From positions 9,076,333-9,140,332 of the forward strand of contig NC_047078.1 of assembly GCF_902459465.1 (NCBI RefSeq): a DNA stretch of 64,000 nucleotides, in the 5' to 3' direction. Position 1 is the first letter of the stretch. Each line of letters begins with the position of its first letter. Of this stretch, positions 34,156 through 43,399 are shown one piece after another. Position numbers and translations under genes: made by a program. Source of the DNA: Asterias rubens. Its lineage: Eukaryota > Echinodermata > Asteroidea > Forcipulatida > Asteriidae. The notes below the pieces were generated by a model. It was not told where the DNA came from and did no database searches. It saw only the letters and a list, made by a program, of their open reading frames with translations.

Positions 34156-34255
34156 CCCTTTTTGAAACCACGACTTCGGCTCTAGCTTCGGCTCCAGATT
34201 CGGAGGACGGAGCCTGAAGCCGATTCCAAAGCCGAAGATTCGAAAAGGGCCGTAT
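34155..34255. repeat. Hairpin with GGCTTCGGCTC arms
   Basis: GGCCCTTTTTGAA at 34155 is mirrored by TTCGAAAAGGGCC near 34251. Between them CGGCTCTAGCTTCGGCTCC faces GGAGCCTGAAGCCGATT. It ends about 40 bp upstream of a Ly6 exon. Confidence 0.65.
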
Positions 34256-34290
34256 GTAACCCAGACTCATATTCCGATTGGTCCCCACAG

Positions 34291-35692
34291 CTAGATCATT
34301 AAGTTGCTACTATTGCATTGACGAGGACGGGGCACCAGACTCGACTGAGGAATGTTATGAGCCAGGTGTACATTTACTTCATACATGTCCAGAGAGAACC
34401 ACGCAATGTCTTGCGTTTGAGGGCGTTTCATCTCGCCCAACAGGTAAATATGGTTTCATTTTGGCGCCAAATAGTTTTCAAATGTCGCTTCCCCTCAAGG
34501 AACATTACACATGACAAATCTGTAGAAGTCTGAGATCGATCGGCCATCTGACATTTTGCAGACATCACTTAACAAAAAGAAAATCCCTGAGCGATTGACT
34601 CCAATCGGGAAACTATTTTTTTTCTCATCAGAAATAACATGAAATTTCAGACAGAATTTTATTGGCTTTTTCTACATAATATGTAGAAAAACATCGTGTA
34701 CGTCTTATGTAAATATGTGAGAGCAATACCGCACAAATGTTTTATTAAACTGAATTGAATTGAATCATAAAATTGGGCCTGTAGTAATCAGGCAAAACTA
34801 CTTTAGAAGGGTGTCTAATAAAACTCACCACTTAATATCTGCACACCGGGACGGAGAAAAGTCGAGGTCCTGAAGACCGGAGTGCTACACTACAGGCTAA
34901 AACGCCGACCGTAGCACGGTGCGATGAACACCAATTCCAATCCACAGAATACAAAAATAGTGTTCACAAAGTTCACAAAGTTCACAATGACCAAACAGTT
35001 TGACGTAGAACCGAAGACGAATTGACTCATACCAATGACGAACAAAACTGCTGTACATACGCTGGCAAATGCTGAGTAGAACGAACGCGAAAAATGGAGA
35101 ACTAGTAAAACATGTGCAACTCCTTGGCGTTTATATCCTGACTGAAGGACTATGCCAAGTATCGAAGTAGAAGTAGAAGTAGAAGTAGAAACTCAGTGCT
35201 AGCAAAAACTACATGTGGTCACAGCTACATGTAACTCTTTGCACAGTGAGGTCAAAGTTCAGTACATGTAGCTGTATGGCGTGCCAAATGCAACAACAAT
35301 AAAAAACACTAAATGTGTATTGACGATTTAGGTCACTACAGGCCCTTTGTACTTTTTCTATTTCTACAGGCGATTCAATGTCTGGTGTTGTACGGATGTG
35401 TGGGCCTCCAGTAACCCCGCCCCTAAATACCACCGAGGCACCTCAACAAGAACTTCCAGAAAACAGGTGCTACTGTGACGCAGAGGCCACTGATTGGTTT
35501 AAGAAGTTCTTACCCGTGCTTGACCCTGGTGACCTGATCGTTGAGGGCGCTATCTGTTTCTGTGATCACAATGGCTGTAATAATGGTAATTTTACAGAGA
35601 GCGCTTGTGACGATAGTGGTGTGTCTATGAATAAGATGTCATCTTTTCTTCTGTTTAGTGTTATTCCTCTATATCTAAACTTACTAATTTAA
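34291..35692 (+). CDS. Ly6/uPAR-like GPI-anchored protein, last two exons
   Basis: Two exons, 34291-34443 and 35370-35692, join in phase (ACA G / GC GAT). The first starts RSLSCYYCIDEDGAPDS and carries ECYEPG, HTCPERTTQC. The second carries MCGPPVTPP, NRCYCD, ICFCDHNGCN and ends in a hydrophobic tail (SSFLLFSVIPLYLNLLI). The CxxC start, the paired cysteines and the final C-x-C-x4-GCN are the three-finger (LU) signature. The tail fits a GPI-anchor signal, so the product should sit on the outer face of the plasma membrane. NTTE and NFTE are likely N-glycosylation sites. A proline-rich stretch (PPVTPPLNTTEAPQQELP) sits between cysteines, longer than usual. The upstream exon with the signal peptide was not found; the first exon needs one leading base from it. 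The ligand is unknown. Confidence 0.8.
34690..34775 (+). mobile_element. Retroelement 3' end in the Ly6 intron
   Basis: TATGTAAATATGTGAGAGCAATACCG, then AAACTGAATTGAATTGAATC, looks like a LINE 3' end with a short (GAATT)n tail. Confidence 0.4.
35165..35192. repeat. (GAAGTA)n microsatellite
   Basis: Four to five copies of GAAGTA lie in the Ly6 intron. Confidence 0.9.
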
Positions 35693-35807
35693 AGGGAAGG
35701 TTTTTAGCACACGTGAGCAAAATGCCATTCTGCACAACTCTGCCGCGTGCGCCAAGCATACGCGCGCGCATGTCAGACTTTATTTGTCGGACTTTTGATT
35801 GCGCAAT

Positions 35808-35962
35808 AGGAGACTTTCCAACACTAGGTGGCAGCAGACATACCGGGTAAATTTCCATTGTTTACGTAGTTCTGAACATGCGCATAATTCTGAGAACAAT
35901 GGATTTACCCGGTAAGTCTGCTGCCCTCTATCGTCCCAGAAAGTCTCCCATTGGTTGTGACT
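35808..35962. mobile_element. Family I palindromic element, copy 1
   Basis: AGGAGACTTTCCAACACTAGGTGGCAGCAGAC is mirrored by GTCTGCTGCCCTCTATCGTCCCAGAAAGTCTCCCAT. ACCGGGTAAATTTCCATTGT faces ACAATGGATTTACCCGG. A second copy is at 50388-50535. Confidence 0.8.
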
Positions 35963-36009
35963 GGTCAATACGCCATGGGGCGGAGCTAACTAAGTCTATT
36001 GTCAAAGAC

Positions 36010-36080
36010 ATGGGCCTACAGAATTTCATAGAATATCTTTAAGCACAAAAAGTTGCTTAGCTTAGCAACTTTTTATGCTT
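36010..36080. mobile_element. Family D small hairpin
   Basis: CTTTAAGCACAAAAAGTTGCTTAG is mirrored by CTTAGCAACTTTTTATGCTTAAA. Confidence 0.65.
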
Positions 36081-36465
36081 AAATACACTGGAAACCTTTG
36101 GTAATTGTAAGTCTTCTCACTTGGTGTATCTCAACATTTTTATGTACAAAATAACAAACCTGTGAAAATTTTAACTGAATTGGTCCTCGAAGTTGCAAGA
36201 TAAAAATGGAAGAAAAATCACCCTTGTCACAAGAAGTTGTGTACTTTGAGATGCTTGATTTCAAGACCTCAAAATCAAATTTTGAGGTCTCAAAATCAAA
36301 TTCAAATATTTTAGTGGAAAATTACTTCTTTCTCGGAAACTAGGTTACTTCAGAGGGAGCCAATTCTCGCAATGTTTTATACCATCAACAGCTCTCTATT
36401 GATCGTTAACAAGTAAGTTTTTATGCTAACAGTGATAACCAATAGTGTCCTGTGCCTTTAAAGGG
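36080..36465. mobile_element. Family A element
   Basis: AAATACACTGGAAACCTTTGG, the GAGGTCTCAAAATC dyad, CTTCAGAGGGAGCC and a CAATAGTGTCCTGTGCCTTTAA end. Confidence 0.75.
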
Positions 36466-36842
36466 AAGGTACACATTTGGTAATTACTCAAAACAAATAT
36501 TAACTTAAAAAATCAATTGGTAACGAGCCTTGTTGATGGTATAAAATATTGTGAGAAACGGCTCCCTCTAAAGTAGCATAGATTTTGAAATAGAGGTAAT
36601 TTCTCACTAAAATTAATAATAGACTTCTAGCTAGAAGTTTTTTATTCCTATCTGAAAGCACACAAATTCGTTTGAAAGCACACAATGTCCAACAATGGTG
36701 TTTTTTCTTTCATCATTTTCTCCCAACTCCGATGACCAATTGAGTTCAAATTTTCACAGGTTTGTTATTGTATGCATATGTTGAGATACACCAAGTGAGA
36801 AGACTGGTCTTTGACAATTACCAATAGTGTGCTTCCCTTTAA
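36466..36842. mobile_element. Family A element, opposite orientation
   Basis: It directly follows the previous copy: AGGGAAGGTACACATTTGG, GAGAAACGGCTCCCTCTAAAG, AAGACTGGTCTTTGACAATTACC, then AATAGTGTGCTTCCCTTTAA. Confidence 0.75.
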
Positions 36843-37089
36843 GCAGCTCTATTAAATTCGGCCCAGACTGTAAATGGGTTTAATAAAAACCACTCAATCT
36901 ATAGGATAAAAATATCAACTACTGCTTTTACCTAGAACTTGTGATGAATAGGTTTAAACTTTATTTCTTGCAGGACCGTTACAATATTGTAATTATTCTG
37001 AAAAGAAGAGGTTTTATTCAATCACATTTGTACTTGTTTTCATTTGTCACACACCATCAATTGTACAAACTCAGTAATTATCAATATGG

Positions 37090-37260
37090 TAATTAGTATA
37101 CACATAATGAATGTTTATGAGTGCAATGGTGCGAATATGTTCATGAGTTGAAAGATGGAATGTTCTATTCAACGAGGCGGAGCCGAGTTGAATGGAACAT
37201 TCCAGCTTTCAACGAATGAACATATTCGCACCATTGCACGAATGAAAAACATTCATTACT
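37090..37260. repeat. Long hairpin, about 70-bp arms
   Basis: AATGAATGTTTATGAGTGCAATGG opens one arm, continuing GAATATGTTCATGAGTTGAA. The opposite arm reads TTCAACGAATGAACATATTC and ends CGAATGAAAAACATTCATT. The loop is a GC-rich GAGGCGGAGCCGAG. It is a strong predicted fold-back, probably a mobile element with its right boundary near 37260. Confidence 0.85.
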
Positions 37261-37424
37261 TGTTTTATATAACATCCAAGTAGAACTTTGTCATTTTGAT
37301 TGAAAGAAACAACTTTCAAAACAAACAATTTCAACTGTAGAAGCCGAATGCTAGTAATTTTACTATGCCTTCTTGCAGTAACACCTGCTGCGTTACCAAA
37401 GACACGCGCACGCAGTGATGTTTT

Positions 37425-37525
37425 TACTCGGCTTTTTCGTTCCATCCGAAAAGTACCATTGCACGCTGGCAGCGTGCCAGCGTGCAATGGTACTTTTCGG
37501 ATGGAACGAAAAAGCACGGCGAGTG
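37425..37525. repeat. Near-perfect hairpin, about 45-bp arms
   Basis: CTTTTTCGTTCCATCCGAAA with AGTACCATTGCACGCTGGCA faces TGCCAGCGTGCAATGGTACT with TTTCGGATGGAACGAAAAAG, with almost no loop. A third CAGCGTGCAATGGTACTTTT follows at about 37529. It is cruciform-prone, and perfection over this length implies recent formation or gene-conversion upkeep. Confidence 0.9.
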
Positions 37526-37663
37526 ACTCAGCGTGCAATGGTACTTTTATTTGCTATCACGTGACGGACAATCCTCCAATCAAATGGCAAGGATCTGCTT
37601 GGGTGTTATATAATAGCTATTAGTAATTATTGTATGGCTTCTGATTGGCACCCCCAAACAAAG

Positions 37664-37790
37664 ATATTGAAGAAATAGAGACGCCGCCAATATAGGGCTA
37701 GATAGCTCAGTTGGTAGAGCGTTGGCACGTTAATCCAGAGGTCGTTGGTTCGAATCCCACTCTAGTCAATTCTTTGTTCAGCCCCAAAAA
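37664..37790 (+). mobile_element. tRNA-like core inside inverted ends, copy 1
   Basis: The core GGGCTAGATAGCTCAGTTGG, then TAGAGCGTTGGCACGTTAAT, then GTTGGTTCGAATCCCACTC has A and B boxes and a tRNA-like fold. The would-be GTT anticodon is preceded by C instead of the invariant U33, so it is unlikely to be a working tRNA. The flanks are inverted: AACAAAGATATTGA on the left and GTCAATTCTTTGTTCAG on the right. Copy 2 at 50957-51080 has the same layout. Confidence 0.65.
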
Positions 37791-37799
37791 TCAACTCAG

Positions 37800-38205
37800 T
37801 AGTTAATTACATGAATTAATTTACATAAATTAAATACTATTCGATTACTATTATAGAAAAATAATGTTGACAGCTCTGCATAATTATTAAATTAATAAAG
37901 TTTGCCATGATTTCACCTTTTAAAAAGTAGACAGGACTCTCAACATTTTGCAGTTTTTTACATTTTGAAATCTTACACAAATTATTGAGTGATGAAATTA
38001 TGTAAAAACGTAAGCAATCAAAACTGTAAGTATCTTTTGAAGATTTAATCTCCACCTTTTAGATGGGTAGAAGACACAACTCTGAAATATATTTTTGCAG
38101 TAAAGTGAATAATTGTCTTCAGTATTGAAAGTGAACAAGTTAATTCCACGCAAGAGCACTTTGTAAATCGTTTACATGGTACTGTATAAAAGGAGAAGCT
38201 CTCCT
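37800..38205. other. AT-rich sequence between repeats
   Basis: No gene or repeat ends are recognised here. Confidence 0.4.
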
Positions 38206-38207
38206 AA

Positions 38208-39597
38208 GTCGTTTGATTCCTATACCAACCCTCCCCAGGTCATCAGAGAGGTGCTGTAGATAGGTGTGCATGAGTGCTCTGCCTCTTTGGTACGGTTTGT
38301 TTTGTTAACTGTTCGTTTCCATTGTCCGGCACGTTGAGCATGGCTTGGTGGAGTCGTTTGATTCCTCTACCAACCATCCCCAGGTCATCAGAGAGTTGCT
38401 GTAGATAGGTGTGCATGAGTGCTCTGCCTCTTTGGTATAGTTTGTTTTGTTAACTGTTCGTTTCCATTGTCCGGCACGTTGAGCATGGCTTGGTGGAGTC
38501 GTTTGATTCCTATACCAACCATCCCCAGGTCATCAGAGAGTTGCTGTAGATAGGTGTGCATGAGTGCTCTGCCTCTTTGGTATAGTTTGTTTTGTTAACT
38601 GTTCGTTTCCATTGTCCGGCACGTTGAGCATGGCTTGGTGGAGTCGTTTGATTCCTATACCAACCATCCCCAGGTCATCAGAGAGTTGCTGTAGATAGGT
38701 GTGCATGAGTGCTCTGCCTCTTTGGTACGGTTTGTTTTGTTAACTGTTCGTTTCCATTGTCCGGCACGTTGAGCATGGCTTGGTGGAGTCGTTTGATTCC
38801 TATACCAACCATCCCCAGGTCATCAGAGAGTTGCTGTAGATAGGTGTGCATGAGTGCTCTGCCTCTTTGGTACGGTTTGTTTTGTTAACTGTTCGTTTCC
38901 ATTGTCCGGCACGTTGAGCATGGCTTGGTGGAGTCGTTTATTCCTACACCAACCATCCCCAGGTCATCAGAGAGGTGCTGCTGGTAGGTGTGCATGAGTG
39001 CTCTGCCTCTTTGGTACGGTTTGTTTTGTTAACTGTTCGTTTCCATTGTCCGGCACGTTGAGCATGGCTTGGTGGAGTCGTTTGATTCCTATACCAACCA
39101 TCCCCAGGTCATCAGAGAGTTGCTGTAGATAGGTGTGCATGAGTGCTCTGCCTCTTTGGTACGGTTTGTTTTGTTAACTGTTCGTTTCCATTGTCCGGCA
39201 CGTTGAGCATGGCTTGGTGGAGTCGTTTATTCCTACACCAACCATCCCCAGGTCATCAGAGAGGTGCTGCTGGTAGGTGTGCATGAGTGCTCTGCCTCTT
39301 TGGTACGGTTTGTTTTGTTAACTGTTCGTTTCCATTGTCCGGCACGTTGAGCATGGCTTGGTGGAGTCGTTTGATTCCTATACCAACCATCCCCAGGTCA
39401 TCAGAGAGTTGCTGTAGATAGGTGTGCATGAGTGCTCTGCCTCTTTGGTACGGTTTGTTTTGTTAACTGTTCGTTTCCATTGTCCGGCACGTTGAGCATG
39501 GCTTGGTGGAGTCGTTTATTCCTACACCAACCATCCCCAGGTCATCAGAGAGTTGCTGCTGGTAGGTGTGCATGAGTGCTCCTACAAAATGTACATG
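38208..39597. repeat. 145-bp satellite, about 9.5 copies
   Basis: GTCGTTTGATTCCTATACCAACC starts at 38208, 38353, 38498 and onward at 145-bp steps. The unit also has CAGGTCATCAGAGAGTTGCTG, GTGCTCTGCCTCTTTGGTA, TTGTTAACTGTTCGTTTCC and CCGGCACGTTGAGCATGGC. From 38933 a shorter variant (GTCGTTTATTCCTACACC, with GCTGCTGGTAGG) alternates with the standard unit, making a dimer period of about 290 bp. No conserved reading frame. Confidence 0.95.
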
Positions 39598-39639
39598 TAC
39601 CTCTGCGATACGGTTATGTAGGTTAGGTCTCCTAGACCT

Positions 39640-39792
39640 GCAGCCGACTTCACGAAACGTTGGATTAATTCTATCTTGAGTTGGGACGAGTAACTCAATA
39701 CGTCCTGACGTCTATGGTTACAGAACTTAATTGGTCGCAGGTGCTGAGATTTATCCTAAGTTAGGAAGAGTTTGGTGGTGAAGTCGACGACA
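39640..39792. mobile_element. Family K element, copy 2
   Basis: GCCGACTTCACGAAACGTTGG to GAGTTTGGTGGTGAAGTCGACG has inverted ends, with TCCTAAGTTAGGA inside. Confidence 0.7.
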
Positions 39793-39794
39793 CG

Positions 39795-40255
39795 AGTGTT
39801 GAGAGAGGAGTGGCATGCCTAGAGAGCAAGTTCGAGTGTGCACAATTGTTAACTAAAGGTTGACCATTTGCACTCCAACCCAGGCTGGTCGACCATTGGT
39901 TGACTACTGCGGTCGACCATTCGGAACCAGCCTCGAGCCCATGGTTTCCTTCATTGGTCCCAACAGCATGTTCCATTTTAACATGTGTAAAGCACAGAGG
40001 GGAACCAGTGACATTATAGCAAAAAGGGCGGAAGGTTGACTGGGCTTCCAAAGTGAGTCGTTCCGGTGAGTGAGTCAGTATGTGGTTGACTAAATGTGCC
40101 CACTTGAAAACTTGTTCTTAGTTGCGTGTCCGATCAGTTGTAATCGTTGCTGCGTAGTGTTATTGATGCTGGTGTGACATTGCTTTGTTGATAAAGTTCA
40201 GTATTGGTGATGCGTTCCGGGGTATCTGATATTGAGTGCGAAATAGACTAGTTGG
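39795..40255. other. No recognised gene; short GTCGACCATT repeats
   Basis: GGTTGACCATT, GGTCGACCATTGG and GCGGTCGACCATTCGG recur within 80 bp near 39850-39925. Nothing else is recognised. This would hold the 3' UTR of the MIF gene. Confidence 0.4.
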
Positions 40256-40261
40256 TGTCTT

Positions 40262-42874
40262 TTACAGCTCAGATAGAACAGTATTTTTGACTCCAATGTT
40301 GTCTCTCGGCAAGTCCACAAAGATAACATACATCCTAGAAAAAGAAAAAAACAAAAAAAGACAAAGCAATTTATAAAGTGGGTATATTAGGTTGTCATGG
40401 TCGAGTGGTTTAGAGCATCAAATTCAAGTTCTGCTGGTTAAGTCATTGGAATGTGGGTAGGGGTTCCCCGTCGTGATACTTGTCCTTGTGCGAAATACTT
40501 TGCTACAATTGCTTCCCTTCACCCAGGGTGTCTGCGAGGGTAGAGGTTGATATTGTGTATGAAAAAGCCTTTGGAGTGCTCTGGCAGCCCGGGGCTGTAT
40601 AGGCCTATACTCTCCAGGGAGCTGAGAAAGATTAAAGGAATGTTATTCATATTTTGTTTTACCCACATACACCGATGTGTGTAAGCACTGTATAAACTCA
40701 GTACTTTCCCCAAGTCATGTGAACAAAATTCACAGGGATGTTTCTCGGGTGGGATTTGAACCCACAACTTTTTCAATTGTAGAGCAGTGTCATACTGGTA
40801 GCGAGATTTCCGGGTAGCTTAGAAGCAGTTTAAATCCTACATTTTAGCAGCGGGTACTGCAAACGATTTACATTAATAGATGGTAAATTTGCATCAGGGA
40901 TAAAGAATAATCATTTTTTTTTAACCAATATACACCGATGTATGTAAGCACTGTAACCTTAGCACTTTCCTAAGTTCTGTGAAAACAAATCACAGGCATA
41001 TTACTCCGGTGAAATTCGTACCCACGACCTTTTTAATTCTCCACTATAAACATCATGATCGTTAAGCCTGGTTCATACTTCATGCGAATGCGAAGCGAAT
41101 TTGACATGAATTTGACGTCACAACTCTTCTTTCGCAGCGATATTCGCAAGTGAGTTGAGCGGAGTTCAACTGCTGCGAATTTTTCTTTGCGAATTCGTGA
41201 CATCGACATTCGTTTAACATTCGCAGGAAGTATGAACCGGGCTTTCCTTTCAGGATAAGGGTAAAGAATGGCTATAAATTACCCATATAGATACTAAATT
41301 AACAAACCTGTTTTGTGGAACGTTAATTTTCGCCATCAGTTCAGTGAGTGCTTTAGTGTATTTCATATTTTCTTCTTTGCTGATTTTACCGGCGCTGAGG
41401 ACGTCGATCATCGCGCAGGGTTCTGTGGTTCCCCCAAAGGACATCAGTTGGTCTAGCTGAAGCTGAACTAGAACTTTCTAGAAATAAGAATTACAAAGCA
41501 ACTATATAATGTATATGTACAAGGACATTAGACCCTTCCCATGAAGTCTGAAATTGCACATAGCGCACTAACAATTTGAATGGCAAAGTTAAGGCTCGGT
41601 CCCACTGCAGCGATAACGAGAACGATAACGATAACGACGCAAAGCGAACGCATTCCATTGGTTGAATGAGCGTGTTTGATACCGCGTGGAGCAATTCAAC
41701 CAATCAATGCGTTCTCTTTGCATCGTGATTGTTATCGTTCTCGTTATCGCTGCAGTGTGACTCGGCCTTTAAGGCAACATCGTGCATTTTTGTATCGGGC
41801 TAATGGCTGCGAGACGCAGATGCGATTTGCTGTTGGTTACATGGGTTATTTTGAGGTGTATGTTGTGTGAATTGATCAATCAGTGCCCTGAACTCACACT
41901 TAAGCCCGGTTCATACTTCATGCGACGTGAAGTTGACGTCGCAACCCTCCTTTTCGCAGCGATATTCGCAAGTGAGTTGCCCGGAGTTCAACTGCTGCTA
42001 ACTTTACGTTGCGAATTTGTGACGTCAACATTCGTATCGCATTCACATTCGCAGGAAGTATGAACCGGGCTTTATAGTGGTCTTTGTTCCCAAACCATGG
42101 TGTTTGTGCGCACACACACACAACCAACATTCAGATCTACATATATCACCACGGCAAACTGCACACGCTTGTAGTGAATAACCACAGAGGGCGCTTTGCA
42201 TTTTTGTTTTTCTGGATCCAGATGGCGGTGGGGGAAACATAAAACTTGTCCTATGTTTATTCATTACAACATGTACATGTACATAGATCTAAACGTTGGT
42301 TGTGTGTGTGTGCTCACAAACACCATGTTCCTGGACCTGAAACCAAGACTACACCTGCAGGGGGGGATGGATTCAACTGAAAATTTGATTCAGTTTGGTG
42401 GATTTGGAAATTATAGATCAAATATCAGGCCTCCTAATGACCAAGGGCACCCACAGCAGTTGCTGTGGTGCCCTTTGCAGGATTCAAATACAAAATTTCC
42501 CCATAGCAGTGCCCCTTTCAAAAGAAAACTGCTGTGCCCTTTCTAGAGAGAAGTTCAAGTAGGCCTGATACTTCACAGAGGCAACGAAGGCGGTTGCATC
42601 CATGCCCCCTGATAATTGCCTTGGTGCCCTTCAAATGCTATAGTAAAAATTTACAATTTCCTAATAATACGGTGGGCTTTCACGGAGAAAATGGCTCGGT
42701 GCCCTTGCCCTTTAAAAAAATGTAGCATACATGCCTGTACAACACAACACTGATAAAACTTACAGACATTGGTTTGTCGATTGTTTCCTGAAACGCAACA
42801 CCGGCTTGTTTCAGAAAGGCCTCCTGGTCTATAGAATCACCTTTGACATTTGTTGCAATCTTGATGAGCGGCAT
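40262..42874 (-). CDS. MIF: Macrophage migration inhibitory factor family protein
   Basis: Three exons on the minus strand, 42874-42764, 41477-41308 and 40334-40262, join in phase and give about 117 residues, the normal family length. The protein starts MPLIKIATNV, so the catalytic N-terminal proline is exposed once Met is removed. IDKP carries the conserved active-site lysine. Then come QLMSFGGTTEPCAM, the INVPQNRMYVIFVDLPRDNIG strand and a C-terminal KNTVLSEL. MIF forms trimers, has keto-enol tautomerase activity and acts as a secreted immune factor in animals. Intron positions after residue 37 and in the codon after residue 93 resemble the vertebrate three-exon gene. The CxxC redox motif of mammalian MIF is absent: the second cysteine is isoleucine (CAMI). 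The C-terminal region lacks the usual tryptophan after NVG. Which paralogue (MIF or D-dopachrome tautomerase) is not settled. Confidence 0.92.
40390..40560 (+). mobile_element. SINE with Leu/Ser-tRNA-like head
   Basis: GTCATGGTCGAGTGGTTTAGAGC is an A-box-like head. GATACTTGTCCTTGTGCGAAATACTTTGC and ATTGCTTCCCTTCACCCAGG form the body. It lies in MIF intron 2. Confidence 0.55.
40635..41045 (-). mobile_element. Two tandem SINE-like repeats with tRNA-like heads on the minus strand
   Basis: ACACCGATGTGTGTAAGCACTGTA, CAGTACTTTCCCCAAGTC and GTGGGATTTGAACCCACAAC recur as ACACCGATGTATGTAAGCACTG, AGCACTTTCCTAAGTTC and GTGAAATTCGTACCCACGAC. On the minus strand GTTGTGGGTTCAAATCCCAC is a B-box. They are in MIF intron 2. 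Confidence 0.6.
41062..41245. mobile_element. Family H element, copy 1
   Basis: AGCCTGGTTCATACTTCATGCGAATG is mirrored by CATTCGCAGGAAGTATGAACCGGGCTT. Internal TTCGCAGCGATATTCGCAAG is typical. It is in MIF intron 2. Confidence 0.8.
41583..41772. mobile_element. Family G element, copy 1
   Basis: GGCTCGGTCCCACTGCAGCGATAACGAGAACG is mirrored by CGTTCTCGTTATCGCTGCAGTGTGACTCGGCC. The inner CATTCCATTGGTTGAAT faces ATTCAACCAATCAATG. It is in MIF intron 1; the other copy is at 48777-48955. Confidence 0.85.
41900..42076. mobile_element. Family H element, copy 2
   Basis: AGCCCGGTTCATACTTCATGCGACG to TTCGCAGGAAGTATGAACCGGGCTTT, with TTCGCAGCGATATTCGCAAG inside. Confidence 0.8.
42090..42335. repeat. 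Inverted pair flanking a TGGATCCAGATGGCGG centre
   Basis: CCATGGTGTTTGTGCGCACACACACACAACCAAC at 42098 is mirrored by GTTGGTTGTGTGTGTGTGCTCACAAACACCATG at about 42295-42327. This makes a fold-back of about 230 bp in MIF intron 1. Confidence 0.65.
42430..42720. repeat. GGTGCCCT-type dispersed repeat
   Basis: GCACCCACAGCAGTTGCTGTGG, TGCCCTTTGCAGGATTCAAAT and two further GGTGCCCTT blocks (about 42622 and 42700) relate it to the array at 63545-64000. Confidence 0.5.
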
Positions 42875-42954
42875 TTTGATGGTGAGTGCAAGTCTTTAGT
42901 TCAACTGTGAAACAAAAGAACATTTTTAAGTTAAACTTTCGCAGTCAGTGCTCA

Positions 42955-43095
42955 TCTTCTAAAGCCAGATTCATAGTTCCTGCGAATGCGGAGCGAATTT
43001 TGGCATCTCAACTCTGCTTTTTGCTGCGAGAATAATTTGCAAGAGTTGAGCAAAGAGGATTATGGTTGCGACATCAGTATTCCCTACTCCTTCAC
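42955..43095. mobile_element. Family H fragment
   Basis: AAGCCAGATTCATAGTTCCTGCGAATGCGGAGCGAATTT with TTTTTGCTGCGAGAATAATTTGCAAG is a diverged left part of the family. Confidence 0.55.
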
Positions 43096-43189
43096 AGGAT
43101 TCCAAGCTTTAACTTACAAAAACCTAAAGTCAAGATGAAATTTGACGAAGAAGTGAAAATTCTTGAAAAATTGCTTAATGTCCTGGGGT

Positions 43190-43395
43190 GGATTTCACAA
43201 AGGTAGTCCTAGGCAATGCTAAGAGATAGGACCAGTCCCAAGTTAGGATGAGTTACTGGTTCTAACTTAGGACCAGTCCTATCTCTTAGCATTGCCTAGG
43301 ACTAGTCCTAAGTTACTTCTAGAAACTATATGGCTGAGCCTTATAGTTTCTAGAAGTAGTCCTAAGTTAGGACTACCTTTGTGAAATCACGGGAG
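43190..43395. mobile_element. Family K-like fold-back
   Basis: GGTGGATTTCACAAAGGTAGTCCTA is mirrored by TAAGTTAGGACTACCTTTGTGAAATC. Inside, CCTAGGCAATGCTAAGAGATAGGAC faces its own mirror, and GTTACTTCTAGAAACTATA faces TATAGTTTCTAGAAGTA. It is a double hairpin. Confidence 0.85.
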
Positions 43396-43399
43396 ACGA

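Noticed and set aside
37209-37623. Overlapping frames on both strands sharing LFRSIRKVPLHAG
   Set aside because: The shared peptide comes from the perfect hairpin read on both strands, not from a gene.
37690-37770. Functional tRNA-Asn gene
   Set aside because: The residue before the would-be anticodon is C instead of U and the stems are imperfect. The sequence belongs to a repeated element with a second copy.
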